64,000 bases of DNA from Roseburia_C sp051879315 (GTDB lineage: Bacteria > Bacillota > Clostridia > Lachnospirales > Lachnospiraceae). The notes below the pieces were generated by a model that was not told the DNA's origin, searched no databases, and saw only the letters and a list, made by a program, of their open reading frames with translations. Location of the stretch: positions 1-64,000 of the forward strand of contig JBJELW010000017.1 of the NCBI GenBank assembly GCA_051879315.1. The letters run 5' to 3'. Both the position numbers and the translations under genes were made by a program. Positions 9,246-16,594 of the stretch are shown in pieces (the stretch's first letter is position 1; each line of letters begins with the position of its first letter).

Positions 9246-9587
9246 ATGGAAGAGAAGAGAAAACACAAACGTCTGGATCTGGATGTGTCAATACAGCTGG
9301 AGAAGCTGGAGCAGGGCGGGATGACGACGTTGAAAATGATACATGTGGATGTGACGGACATTTCCCGCTCCGGACTTGGTTTCCTATCAGATAAGGAACT
9401 GGAAATTGGTTCTTTCTATGATACCCAAATACAGATCTGGACGAAGGAAATTATCAATGCAGTAATAGAGATTGTGCGCAGCGAGCACCGCCCGGATGGG
9501 AGCATCAAATACGGATGTACTTTTGTCGGGATGACAGATACAGAAGCATTGAAAATTGACATTTATCAGATTTTTAATGATGTATAA
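9246..9587 (+). CDS. PilZ domain protein (putative c-di-GMP receptor)
   Basis: 113 aa, ATG behind TAAGGAG. The first residues KRKHKRLDL give the basic arginine patch and DISRSGLGF (about residues 39-47) is the D/N-x-S-x-x-G motif; together these bind cyclic di-GMP in PilZ domains. The protein is a single PilZ domain with no output domain, so it must act through a partner. No flagellar, cellulose or GGDEF/EAL gene is nearby. It ends at a bidirectional terminator shared with tyrA. Confidence 0.87.
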   Translation: MEEKRKHKRLDLDVSIQLEKLEQGGMTTLKMIHVDVTDISRSGLGFLSDKELEIGSFYDTQIQIWTKEIINAVIEIVRSEHRPDGSIKYGCTFVGMTDTEALKIDIYQIFNDV

Positions 9588-9610
9588 CATGGAAAATCAT
9601 AAGGCGTAAA

Positions 9611-9669
9611 AAGATTGCCACAGGCATTGCCGGATTTGTCGTATCCGGTTCTGACTGTGGCATTTTTTC
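9611..9669. terminator. Bidirectional terminator between the PilZ gene and tyrA
   Basis: TGCCACAG (9616-9623) pairs with CTGTGGCA (9655-9662), and an inner CCGGAT/ATCCGG hairpin sits inside. A T run follows on the plus strand and an A run precedes, so it works for both convergent genes. Confidence 0.85.
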
Positions 9670-9678
9670 TTTCGTAAA

Positions 9679-10545
9679 TCAATGTTCGTTGTTTTGAATC
9701 GAATCCCTGTATTCTTTCGCATCGGAAAAAAATTGCGAAATTGCCTCGGTATCTTCGGATGCAATATATTGTTCCATTTCAGTCAGAATTCCCTTGAAAT
9801 CCCGGATGAGAGAAAGAATCTGCTGCTGATTGGCTGAACAGATATTTTGCCACATGACGGGGGAGGAGGAGGCAATACGGGTAATATCCCGGAAACCGCC
9901 TGCTGCAATCCGTTTCATGGTCTGCTCCGGGTCATCCGTCCGGGCTACCAGATTGACCAGACTGGCTGCCAAAATATGAGGCAGATGGCTGATGGATGCG
10001 GTGGCATGGTCATGGCTGTCCGGATCTAAGATCATGGGGATAGCTCCAAAAGATGCCACATAATCCCGCAGCTGCTCCAGGTCGTGGGAACCGGTTCCTG
10101 CGGTGGGGGTCAGAATGTAGTAGGCATTTTTTAACAATTCAGCGTGGGAAGCACGGTAACCGGTTTTCTCAGAGCCGGCCATAGGGTGTCCTCCGATAAA
10201 ATTGGCTTCCATATTCAACAAGGTTACGCTTTTGTGAATATCACCTTTCACACTGCCTACATCCGTTATGATACAGTGCGGGGCAATCACCGGTTTCAAC
10301 GCTTCCAGATATTCAATGTTCTTTTTTACCGGACAACAGAGAAAAATCAAATCCCGATCGGCAAATGCGGTAATGGGAAGTAATGTCTGGTTGGAAATCA
10401 CACTGTCTGCAGCGGCATCGGCAATGGTTTCAAAGTGACCGGATGTTGCAATGATATCGGTGCCCGGATACAAGACTTTAATAGCTTTTGCGATGGAACC
10501 GCCAATAAGTCCCAATCCGATAAAGCCGATTTTTTCAAATTTCAT
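9679..10545 (-). CDS. tyrA: Prephenate dehydrogenase
   Basis: 288 aa on the minus strand, start ATG behind AAGGAAGGA. The N-terminal Rossmann motif GFIGLGLIGGSIAKAI binds NAD(P); MEANFIGGHPMAGSEKTGYRAS contains the conserved HPMAG active-site segment, and the helical C-terminal dimerisation domain follows from about residue 170. The enzyme oxidatively decarboxylates prephenate to 4-hydroxyphenylpyruvate for tyrosine. There is no C-terminal ACT domain or chorismate mutase fusion, so any feedback by Tyr is not through ACT. It is monocistronic, with a promoter bearing a palindrome in its spacer. Confidence 0.95.
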   Translation of the reverse strand: MKFEKIGFIGLGLIGGSIAKAIKVLYPGTDIIATSGHFETIADAAADSVISNQTLLPITAFADRDLIFLCCPVKKNIEYLEALKPVIAPHCIITDVGSVKGDIHKSVTLLNMEANFIGGHPMAGSEKTGYRASHAELLKNAYYILTPTAGTGSHDLEQLRDYVASFGAIPMILDPDSHDHATASISHLPHILAASLVNLVARTDDPEQTMKRIAAGGFRDITRIASSSPVMWQNICSANQQQILSLIRDFKGILTEMEQYIASEDTEAISQFFSDAKEYRDSIQNNEH

Positions 10546-10612
10546 AATGATCCTTCCTTATGTACATTCTGGCGAAAGATAAAATTTCGTTCAGATTTTT
10601 TTCGTGAATTTC

Positions 10613-10641
10613 ATTATAGCCCCGGATTCCGGGATAATCAA
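10613..10641 (-). promoter_or_regulatory. tyrA promoter with a palindromic operator-like spacer
   Basis: On the minus strand TTGATT (10641-10636), a 17-bp spacer and TATAAT (10618-10613). The spacer contains CCCGGATTCCGGG (10621-10633), a 6-bp inverted repeat around one base, placed where a repressor would block polymerase. The remainder of the 305-bp gap to the next gene (10642-10850) is A+T rich, with a TATAAT at 10772-10777 but no well spaced -35, and no gene. Confidence 0.6.
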
Positions 10642-10850
10642 TAAAAAACACACAAAACTACTATATTTAAAACAACAAAGAATGAGTAATATTTGTTTAA
10701 AAATGTCAAAAATGGTACGAAAAAAGAGTGCAAAACATACAAAAATTAACGGGTTGTTCACGGTTTGTTAATATAATTTGAATAAAATAACTATGTAAAA
10801 ACAAAATTATGTGTGACAAATGCACAGAAAGAAAAGGAAAGGATCGGGAC

Positions 10851-12170
10851 ATGCACTGCAAAAAGGGTTTATTTGTTATTTTGATGATAGTTGCAACGTT
10901 ATTGAATCAGCCTGAATTCGCACATGCGAATGAAGTGAATGTAATGACCTGGTCTTCTCAAAACAATTGTTTCTTTGAGTCTTATTCTGATCAATATTCC
11001 GGATGTGATGAAAATGGAGTTTACCATTTGATGTATTTTCTCAATGGCGGAGTGGTGGACGGCGAATTGCAGGATGCTTATGTGGAGGCTGAATTGCCAC
11101 TTTCTCTTCCAATCCCCGAAAAAGAAGGATATAATTTTGCAGGGTGGTATTTGGATAATAACTATAGGAACAGGATCAGCAGTATTACGCTGGATAATTG
11201 CGGCAGCTACGCGCTGTTTGCCAAATGGACCAGAGCCATTGATTCTAATGCCAGTGTGCAGATGTATTCCTATACCACGGATTCCACGGTCAGCGGAAAT
11301 GATAAAAAGCTGGCTGACTGTAGTTATGGTTTTGTAGATAATATAGCAATTCCCGGAATGCCATCTACCAGGGAAACGGATTATCAGGATAACCTGATCA
11401 GTACCGAAGCCCAATGTCCGCAGGGAATCTGTATGACTGATGATTATTGTTTTATCACGGCATACTGCAGTGATGATCGGGAGAATCTTGGATCATTATA
11501 TGTATTTGACCGCAGTACCGGAGAATATCTTGTGACACTTGGCATGAAGAAAAACAGCCATCTGGGTGGACTTACCTTTGATGGACGAAATCTTTGGATC
11601 TGCCACTCGGATACCCGTACCTTAGAGTGTATCAGTTATTCGTATATTCGACAGGTGGCATCGGAAAAACCCAAGATTTTCGTGGATTGTACCGGAATGT
11701 TCCAGGAATATCGTGTGGCCAATATGCCTTCCTGCATCACATACCATGATGGTCTTCTTTGGGTGGCTACCCACAACACCTATTTTAAATCTGTTATGAT
11801 TTCCTATCAGTATTTGGATGGAAAACTGGTGGAACAACAGCGCTACGAGATTCCGGAAAAAGTGCAGGGAATTGCATTTGACGAGGAAGATCACGTGTAT
11901 CTGAGCACATCCTACGGCAGGACAAAATCATCCTATCTCAAGGTTTATGAGTCTGTGGATGCCATGAATGCAGAGTCCCAAGATTACTTGATTAAAGTGG
12001 AAATGCCTCCCTGTTCCGAGGAAATCAATTACACCGGGGGAAAACTGTATATTCTATTTGAATCTGCCTCAGAGAAATATTTTGAGGGAACAGATGGAAA
12101 GGGAACCAGCATATGTCCAATCGATAAAATCCTTTCCGTGAACACATCCTCCGTGTTGTCAGAATTATGA
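10851..12170 (+). CDS. Secreted protein with one InlB/Flg_new-type repeat and a propeller-like C-terminal region
   Basis: 439 aa from the ATG at 10851, preceded by AAAGGAAAGGA; an upstream in-frame ATG at 10809 lacks a ribosome site. Signal peptide at about residues 1-26 (CKKGLFVILMIVATLL, cleavage near AHA-N). Residues about 50-125 (YHLMYFLNGG... GYNFAGWYLDNNY ... YALFAKWT) match the Listeria-Bacteroides repeat, a beta-grasp fold of surface proteins. From about 185 on, repeated short beta motifs such as SLYVFDRSTGEYLVTL and GLTFDGRNLWICHS look like blades of a beta-propeller. There is no LPXTG and no membrane anchor, so it should be released or wall-associated non-covalently. Function unknown. 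Confidence 0.7.
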   Translation: MHCKKGLFVILMIVATLLNQPEFAHANEVNVMTWSSQNNCFFESYSDQYSGCDENGVYHLMYFLNGGVVDGELQDAYVEAELPLSLPIPEKEGYNFAGWYLDNNYRNRISSITLDNCGSYALFAKWTRAIDSNASVQMYSYTTDSTVSGNDKKLADCSYGFVDNIAIPGMPSTRETDYQDNLISTEAQCPQGICMTDDYCFITAYCSDDRENLGSLYVFDRSTGEYLVTLGMKKNSHLGGLTFDGRNLWICHSDTRTLECISYSYIRQVASEKPKIFVDCTGMFQEYRVANMPSCITYHDGLLWVATHNTYFKSVMISYQYLDGKLVEQQRYEIPEKVQGIAFDEEDHVYLSTSYGRTKSSYLKVYESVDAMNAESQDYLIKVEMPPCSEEINYTGGKLYILFESASEKYFEGTDGKGTSICPIDKILSVNTSSVLSEL

Positions 12171-12194
12171 TCTGAAACTCATGGCATTTTCTGC

Positions 12195-12224
12195 TTGACA
12201 AAAGAAGTATAGTGGTTTTAGCAT
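12195..12224 (+). promoter_or_regulatory. Promoter of the LeuRS-like gene
   Basis: A perfect TTGACA (12195-12200), an 18-bp spacer and TAGCAT (12219-12224), 26 bp upstream of the start codon. The gene therefore has its own start and is not a relic read from the upstream gene. Confidence 0.6.
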
Positions 12225-12249
12225 AAGGTAAATTGCAGGAGGAAAGAAT

Positions 12250-13416
12250 ATGTCACAGCTTACGAGAAACTATAATTATAAAGAGATTGAACACAGATGG
12301 GAGGAATCGCTGTCGGAAAACAGTTCAGAAGACGAGGGCGCCTCGGAAAAGAGTTATAAATGTCAGTGTATGCCTATTTTTCAGCCACAGGAGTTGTCTG
12401 TGGCTGATTTTCGTGGAAGACTATTGGCGGATGTGTGGATGAGATACCGGCGTATGCAGGGAATACAGGTGCAGGGTCTCCCCGCTGACGCTGTTATGGA
12501 TTCTGCTGCGGAGCACTGGATCAATCCAATTATGAAGCGTCTTACCGACGAAGGATATTTGGTCCGGAAAATGGACCAGCAGGGAGAAATCCTTGGAATC
12601 CTGCATCTGGAGCGATATTCAGAGGCGTTGAAGAGGGAACTGTCCTTGGTGATGATGCCGGAGCCATTGGTGCAGATGCAGTTGGATTGGCTGAACCGTT
12701 CAAACCAGATTGTGTTGAAGACTCCAAAAGAACAGATTTTTTTGGCATTGCAGTATCTATATGCACAGGGGGATGAGAGAAAATATCGTCCGGTGGACTT
12801 TTATGTGAATGGGAACACTCACGCTACGCGTCGTCTGGTGGTGAGCCGGTTCCTGACGAAAGTGCTTTTCGATTGGGGAATGGTAGATTTCAAAGAACCT
12901 TTTTTGGAGATCGTCAGTGTGGGAAACATCACCGGAAAAGATGGGAAGAAGATGAGCCGGGAGCGTAACAATGTGGTTTCTCCTGTATTTCTGGAGAATG
13001 ATTACGGAAAAGATGCGCTGAGGCTGTATCTGTTATTTGCGGCTCCGGTGAAGCAGGATTTCGCATGGAATGAGGATGGATTAGAGGGCATCTATCATTT
13101 TCTGACAAAACTGTGGAATCTTGTGGTCAATGGCGATGAGTGCAAGGAAACTGTCACGAAGGAACAGCAACAGTTATGTCGGGAAATGACAGAGGAACTG
13201 TCCAGCCGCTATCTGCAGTATAAGTTTAACACAGTGGTATCCGGTCTGATGGAATATAATAATTGCATGATCCGGCTGGCCAGAGAGGGTACGCTGGAAA
13301 GAGCTACTGTGAAGTGTTATCTGAGATTGCTGGCTCCCTGCGCACCATATCTGGCTCAGGAATTATGGCATGTTTTTGGAAATGATTCCTCTGTGCTGGA
13401 TGGGAAAAAACGTTAG
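12250..13416 (+). CDS. Degenerate leucyl-tRNA synthetase paralogue lacking HIGH motif and editing domain
   Basis: 388 aa, ATG behind GCAGGAGG. It aligns by eye with LeuRS (about 800 aa) in three stretches. Residues 9-85 (YNYKEIEHRWEE ... DVWMRYRRMQG) match the LeuRS start, but the FPYPSG-LHVGH stretch is replaced by IFQPQELSVADF, so HIGH is gone. Residues 145-170 (LDWLNRS ... KTPKEQIF) resemble the entry to the CP1 editing domain, the rest of which is deleted. Residues 181-291 match the second Rossmann half; KMSKS reads KMSRE (234-238) and FAWNEDGLEG fits the LeuRS continuation. The anticodon-binding helices remain; the C-terminal domain is absent. Intact frame, own promoter and good ribosome site argue against a pseudogene. 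Classical aminoacylation seems unlikely. A tRNA-binding or other adenylate-related role is an open guess. Confidence 0.85.
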   Translation: MSQLTRNYNYKEIEHRWEESLSENSSEDEGASEKSYKCQCMPIFQPQELSVADFRGRLLADVWMRYRRMQGIQVQGLPADAVMDSAAEHWINPIMKRLTDEGYLVRKMDQQGEILGILHLERYSEALKRELSLVMMPEPLVQMQLDWLNRSNQIVLKTPKEQIFLALQYLYAQGDERKYRPVDFYVNGNTHATRRLVVSRFLTKVLFDWGMVDFKEPFLEIVSVGNITGKDGKKMSRERNNVVSPVFLENDYGKDALRLYLLFAAPVKQDFAWNEDGLEGIYHFLTKLWNLVVNGDECKETVTKEQQQLCREMTEELSSRYLQYKFNTVVSGLMEYNNCMIRLAREGTLERATVKCYLRLLAPCAPYLAQELWHVFGNDSSVLDGKKR

Positions 13417-13418
13417 GG

Positions 13419-13706
13419 CTAAGATCTGGGACGCTGCATGGTCTGCATCAGCATCAACATCCGGTCCGCTTTTTTTCTCTCGGATTCGCTCATGTTCTGC
13501 TTCAACAGTTCGATGAGTAAAGAGGTTTCGGCGGAGGTAAAATTGATTCCTCGGCTTTTTGCCTGACTGGCGGCACCGGCGATAGAAGACGCTGCGCTTT
13601 GATTGTTCTTTCCGCTGGCTTTCTGGGCAAATTCCAGTATAAAGTCCAGTTTTTCCTGAGAAATATTCTGCAGGGCAGGATTATTTTTTAAAAATTCAAG
13701 ATTCAT
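13419..13706 (-). CDS. Small helical protein, unrecognised
   Basis: 95 aa on the minus strand, starting ATG behind GGAAGG and 12 nt after the gene at 13719-14054, so the two form an operon. It is predicted all helical, with an Ala/Ser-rich middle (NQSAASSIAGAASQAKS) and a C-terminal helix rich in Met (DRMLMLMQTMQ). The segment FTSAETSLLIELLKQNMSESERKKAD looks like a helical interaction domain. No signal peptide, no metal motif. It converges on the LeuRS-like gene with only two bases between the stops and no visible terminator. I do not recognise the family. Confidence 0.7.
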   Translation of the reverse strand: MNLEFLKNNPALQNISQEKLDFILEFAQKASGKNNQSAASSIAGAASQAKSRGINFTSAETSLLIELLKQNMSESERKKADRMLMLMQTMQRPRS

Positions 13707-13718
13707 GTTTCACCTTCC

Positions 13719-14054
13719 TTAGCCCTTGTCTGTACCGATGTCACAAGTGGAGAGTATCTGAAACATGCTTAGCAGCATATCAATGTTTTCCCGTTCATGG
13801 CTGCTGCACTGATCGCTGATGTCCGCTATCATCTGGTGCATACGTTCCTGGGGATTTGCATTGTCCAAAGACTGGATGGACATGGCATTCTCCGGGAAAT
13901 TTTTCATGGTGCGCTGCAGCTCCTGATATTTTACGAACATGGCAAAAAATCTTTGCCGGCGGCTGTCTAAGTAGGGGATCATCGCTTTTATAATCTGCAG
14001 ATCATGACTTTGAGTCTGCAGATCGAACATGGTTGGTTTGTATTCCTGGTCCAT
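13719..14054 (-). CDS. Small helical protein, unrecognised, operon partner of the 95-aa protein
   Basis: 111 aa on the minus strand. All predicted helix, acidic to neutral, with PYLDSRRQRFFAMFVKYQELQRTMKNF in the centre and MHQMIADISDQCSSHERENIDMLLSMF at the end. Both this protein and its 95-aa neighbour are rich in Met/Gln and carry a late amphipathic helix ending in a Met-rich stretch, which suggests they may be related or form a pair. No transmembrane segment or known motif. Upstream it faces the 52-aa gene at 14168 across a 113-bp A+T-rich divergent region. Confidence 0.7.
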   Translation of the reverse strand: MDQEYKPTMFDLQTQSHDLQIIKAMIPYLDSRRQRFFAMFVKYQELQRTMKNFPENAMSIQSLDNANPQERMHQMIADISDQCSSHERENIDMLLSMFQILSTCDIGTDKG

Positions 14055-14167
14055 TTTTTATACCTGTTTGATTTCTTCCTTTTATTTTTATGCAGTAATT
14101 TGAAAAAAATGAATAAAATAAGATACCAGAGTCAGAATTTGGTTGTGAGTAAAAGGAAGGAGTTTCT

Positions 14168-14326
14168 ATGGGAAAATTAATCATAAATGGAAATCAGGTA
14201 TATGAGCTGGACGAGGCTTGTATGAAGCAAAAAGAGAAAGAACGAAAGCAACAGGAAGAACAGCTGAGAAAAAGGGAAAAAAACAGAGTATTTGAGTATG
14301 GATCTGAAACCGGAAACAGATGGTAG
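14168..14326 (+). CDS. 52-aa highly charged small protein
   Basis: A short frame, ATG at 14168 behind a strong GGAAGGAG (14155-14161 region) and closed by a strong terminator 7 nt after the stop, so it is very likely a real gene although tiny. It starts MGKLIINGNQVYELDEACM and continues as a Lys/Glu/Gln-rich helix (QKEKERKQQEEQLRKREKN), ending EYGSETGNRW. The shape is a small beta start followed by a single charged helix, suited to binding a protein or nucleic acid. Divergent from the 111-aa gene. Family not recognised. Confidence 0.7.
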   Translation: MGKLIINGNQVYELDEACMKQKEKERKQQEEQLRKREKNRVFEYGSETGNRW

Positions 14327-14332
14327 AAATAA

Positions 14333-14366
14333 AACCGGCTTCCCCGAAGGGAGGCCGGTTCTCTTT
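14333..14366 (+). terminator. Rho-independent terminator of the 52-aa gene
   Basis: A 12-bp G+C-rich stem (14333-14344 with 14349-14360, one G-U) closes a CGAA tetraloop and is followed by CTCTTT. Confidence 0.88.
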
Positions 14367-14413
14367 GTCAGGCTTAAGTATTTTATAAGTCAGGAAAGTT
14401 TATTGCGCTGCAA

Positions 14414-14632
14414 TTAGCATCCACATCCGCAGCCTGAGTTAAACAGTCCGTCATTGCCGTTACAGCAGAACAGAAGTAAGATGATCCACAGGCAGCAATT
14501 GTCTCCGCCGAATCCGCAGGAACCTCTGTCATTGTTGCATCCGCAGCAGCTCAAGAGAAGCAGGATCCAGATAATGCTGCAGCATCCACCTCCATTATTG
14601 CATCCACAGCTGGTAGCAGCTAAATCACTCAT
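14414..14632 (-). CDS. Small Cys/Gly-rich protein with two hydrophobic segments
   Basis: 72 aa on the minus strand. The start is the ATG at 14632 (MSDLAATSCGCN), because GGAGG lies 8 nt upstream and overlaps the region of a longer in-frame ATG at 14647. About 15 Cys occur in clusters (CGCNNGGGCC, CCGCNN, NCC, FCCNGN, and a final SGCGCGC) alternating with hydrophobic runs SIIWILLLLSC and LWIILLLFCC. Such small Cys-Gly/Asn proteins with short hydrophobic cores recall spore coat or YjcZ-type sporulation peptides, and metal binding is also conceivable. I cannot assign a family. It lies downstream of rqcH on the same strand, 66 nt after its stop. Confidence 0.72.
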   Translation of the reverse strand: MSDLAATSCGCNNGGGCCSIIWILLLLSCCGCNNDRGSCGFGGDNCCLWIILLLFCCNGNDGLFNSGCGCGC

Positions 14633-14698
14633 TTTAACATCCTCCAAGATTTTTTCTTACACTTCATTCTATGGAGGCGGCTTGCCCATTGTTACAGA

Positions 14699-16438
14699 TT
14701 AATCGGAAATCTTTAAAATATTTTTTATATCTGGCGTGATGGTCATGGAGTAGTTGGTATAGTAGATGACATATCCGGCCACCGCACTATTCGGTTTTTT
14801 CACGTTTTTGCGCTGAAGATAATCGATTTCCACTTTTTCGTTTTCCCGTCCTTTTGAGTAGTAGCCTGCCAGTTTGGCGGCCTCCTCAAACGTGGCATCC
14901 GGCAGCTCTTTTCCCTCAGTCCGCACGATTACATGAGATCCGGGCATTCCTTTGGCATGGAACCACCAGTCTCCGCCGTTGGCAAATTTAAAGGTCAGTT
15001 CATCATTTTGAAAATTATTTTTCCCTACATAGATGTCAAAACCGTCAGAGGACCGATAATGAAAAGGCTTACTCTTTACCGCCTTCTTTTTTCCGGTGTT
15101 TTTGCGCCGCAAATAACCGTATGTGATCAGTTCCTCACGGATCTGTGCCAGGTCATCCTCGGTTTCTGCAATGTCCAGTGCGTTTAATACAGAATCCAAA
15201 TGCGTGATCTCCATGCGGGTACCCTCCAACTGGGTGGAGAGGGCCTCAGCAGTACGTTTGAGTTTGTTGTAACGGGCAAAGTACTTTTGTGCATTGGCCA
15301 GAGGAGATATGGTAGGGTCCAATGGGATGGTAAGGGGCTGGTTGGTGTAGTAGTTTAACACTTCTACAGAGGAGGCTCCCTCAGCAGTCTGATATCCATA
15401 GGTGTTTAACAGTTCCCCGTATACCTTGTATTTCTCCCGTTTGTCCGTATCTTTCATCTGTTTTTCCTGAAGAGCCAGTTTCTTCTGATTCCGCTCCAAA
15501 AGAGTGACCACATGACGCCGCAGATCAGCAGATTTCTGACGGATACGGGTATAGCTGTTCCGCTGGGCGTAGTATTGCTCCAAAACAGCGGAGATGGAAT
15601 CTTCCTGCTGTACATTTAGATCCTGATACTGTGTCATGAGGATAGAGGAAAAATCTATGGGCTCGTCCCCACGATAGATGATGCAGGGAGAAAACTGTCC
15701 GTTCCGGATATCCTCCATCGTCCGGTCAAACACATGAAAAAGATGTATGCGCAGATCCGGTGGGAGACTGGCGGTAGAAGCATCTGCATCCAGGGAAGCC
15801 CTGTGACAGATTTCGTTGGCACTGGGAGTGCTGATACCGGTAAAAGTGGATACCAGAGCTTTGGAAAGGCTCATGGGTTTCACACACACCGTATCCAGGA
15901 ACTTCCGTTCGTCGATGGATAAAGGATCAAGCTTGCTTTGGGTATCCGGGATAAAATACGGGCGCCCGGGCAAAACCTCCCGCACAGAACTAATCTGCGA
16001 GGGGACACGTTTGATGCTGTCGATGATGTTCAAAGAATTATCGCAGAAAATGATGTTGCTGTATTTTCCCATTAGTTCGATAATCAGAAGCTTTTTACAC
16101 AGATCCCCCATTTCGTCCAGATGTTCGATTTCAAATTGGATGATTCGTTCCAGTCCCGGTTGTGTAATGGATATGATTCGTCCATTGGAAATATGTTTTC
16201 TCAGCACCATACAAAAGAGAGGTGCAGTCATGGGACTGGGTTTGTTGGCTTCTGTCAGATAAACAAAGGGCAGGGAGGCGCTTGCGGAAAGGGCAAGACG
16301 CCTGGCACCTTCATTTGTCTTGATGGTCAGTAAAAGTTCATCTGCTTCCGGCTGGGCAATCTTACTGATCCGGCCGTTTTGTATTGTATGATTTAATTCT
16401 GCTACCAGATTCGCAACTACGATTCCGTCAAATGCCAT
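14699..16438 (-). CDS. rqcH: Ribosome quality control protein RqcH (NFACT family)
   Basis: 579 aa on the minus strand, ATG behind CGGAGG. MAFDGIVVANLVAEL is the family N-terminus; NFACT-N spans about 1-230, a helix-hairpin-helix/coiled-coil region follows to about 440 (ADLRRHVVTLLERNQKKLALQ), and the NFACT-R domain is at about 445-560 (FHYRSSDGFDIYVGKNNFQND, then GGDWWFHAKGMPGSHVIV). RqcH binds obstructed 50S subunits and recruits tRNA-Ala to add alanine tails to stalled nascent chains. Older names are fibronectin-binding protein A or FbpA. Its promoter is divergent from yicC. Confidence 0.95.
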   Translation of the reverse strand: MAFDGIVVANLVAELNHTIQNGRISKIAQPEADELLLTIKTNEGARRLALSASASLPFVYLTEANKPSPMTAPLFCMVLRKHISNGRIISITQPGLERIIQFEIEHLDEMGDLCKKLLIIELMGKYSNIIFCDNSLNIIDSIKRVPSQISSVREVLPGRPYFIPDTQSKLDPLSIDERKFLDTVCVKPMSLSKALVSTFTGISTPSANEICHRASLDADASTASLPPDLRIHLFHVFDRTMEDIRNGQFSPCIIYRGDEPIDFSSILMTQYQDLNVQQEDSISAVLEQYYAQRNSYTRIRQKSADLRRHVVTLLERNQKKLALQEKQMKDTDKREKYKVYGELLNTYGYQTAEGASSVEVLNYYTNQPLTIPLDPTISPLANAQKYFARYNKLKRTAEALSTQLEGTRMEITHLDSVLNALDIAETEDDLAQIREELITYGYLRRKNTGKKKAVKSKPFHYRSSDGFDIYVGKNNFQNDELTFKFANGGDWWFHAKGMPGSHVIVRTEGKELPDATFEEAAKLAGYYSKGRENEKVEIDYLQRKNVKKPNSAVAGYVIYYTNYSMTITPDIKNILKISD

Positions 16439-16489
16439 AGCTGGGGCCTCCGTTTCTTTACACTGTTTCTGAAATCTGTAAATATTTAT

Positions 16490-16518
16490 AGTATAGGAAA
16501 AAATACAAAAAATTTCAA
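16490..16518 (-). promoter_or_regulatory. rqcH promoter
   Basis: Minus strand TTGAAA (16518-16513), 17-bp spacer and TATACT (16495-16490), about 50 bp before the start codon and back to back with the yicC promoter. Confidence 0.65.
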
Positions 16519-16537
16519 CTTAGAATCCATTTTAAAT

Positions 16538-16566
16538 TTGACTAATAAAAGTTTTTCAACTATAAT
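16538..16566 (+). promoter_or_regulatory. Promoter of the yicC-gmk-rpoZ operon
   Basis: TTGACT (16538-16543), a 17-bp spacer and a perfect TATAAT (16561-16566), 28 bp before the yicC start codon. Confidence 0.82.
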
Positions 16567-16594
16567 ACAGATATCTATGCGTAAGGAGGCAACC

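Noticed and set aside
10772..10777. TATAAT upstream of the InlB-repeat gene as a promoter
   Set aside because: Candidate -35 boxes are spaced 12 or 20 bp, both outside the normal range.
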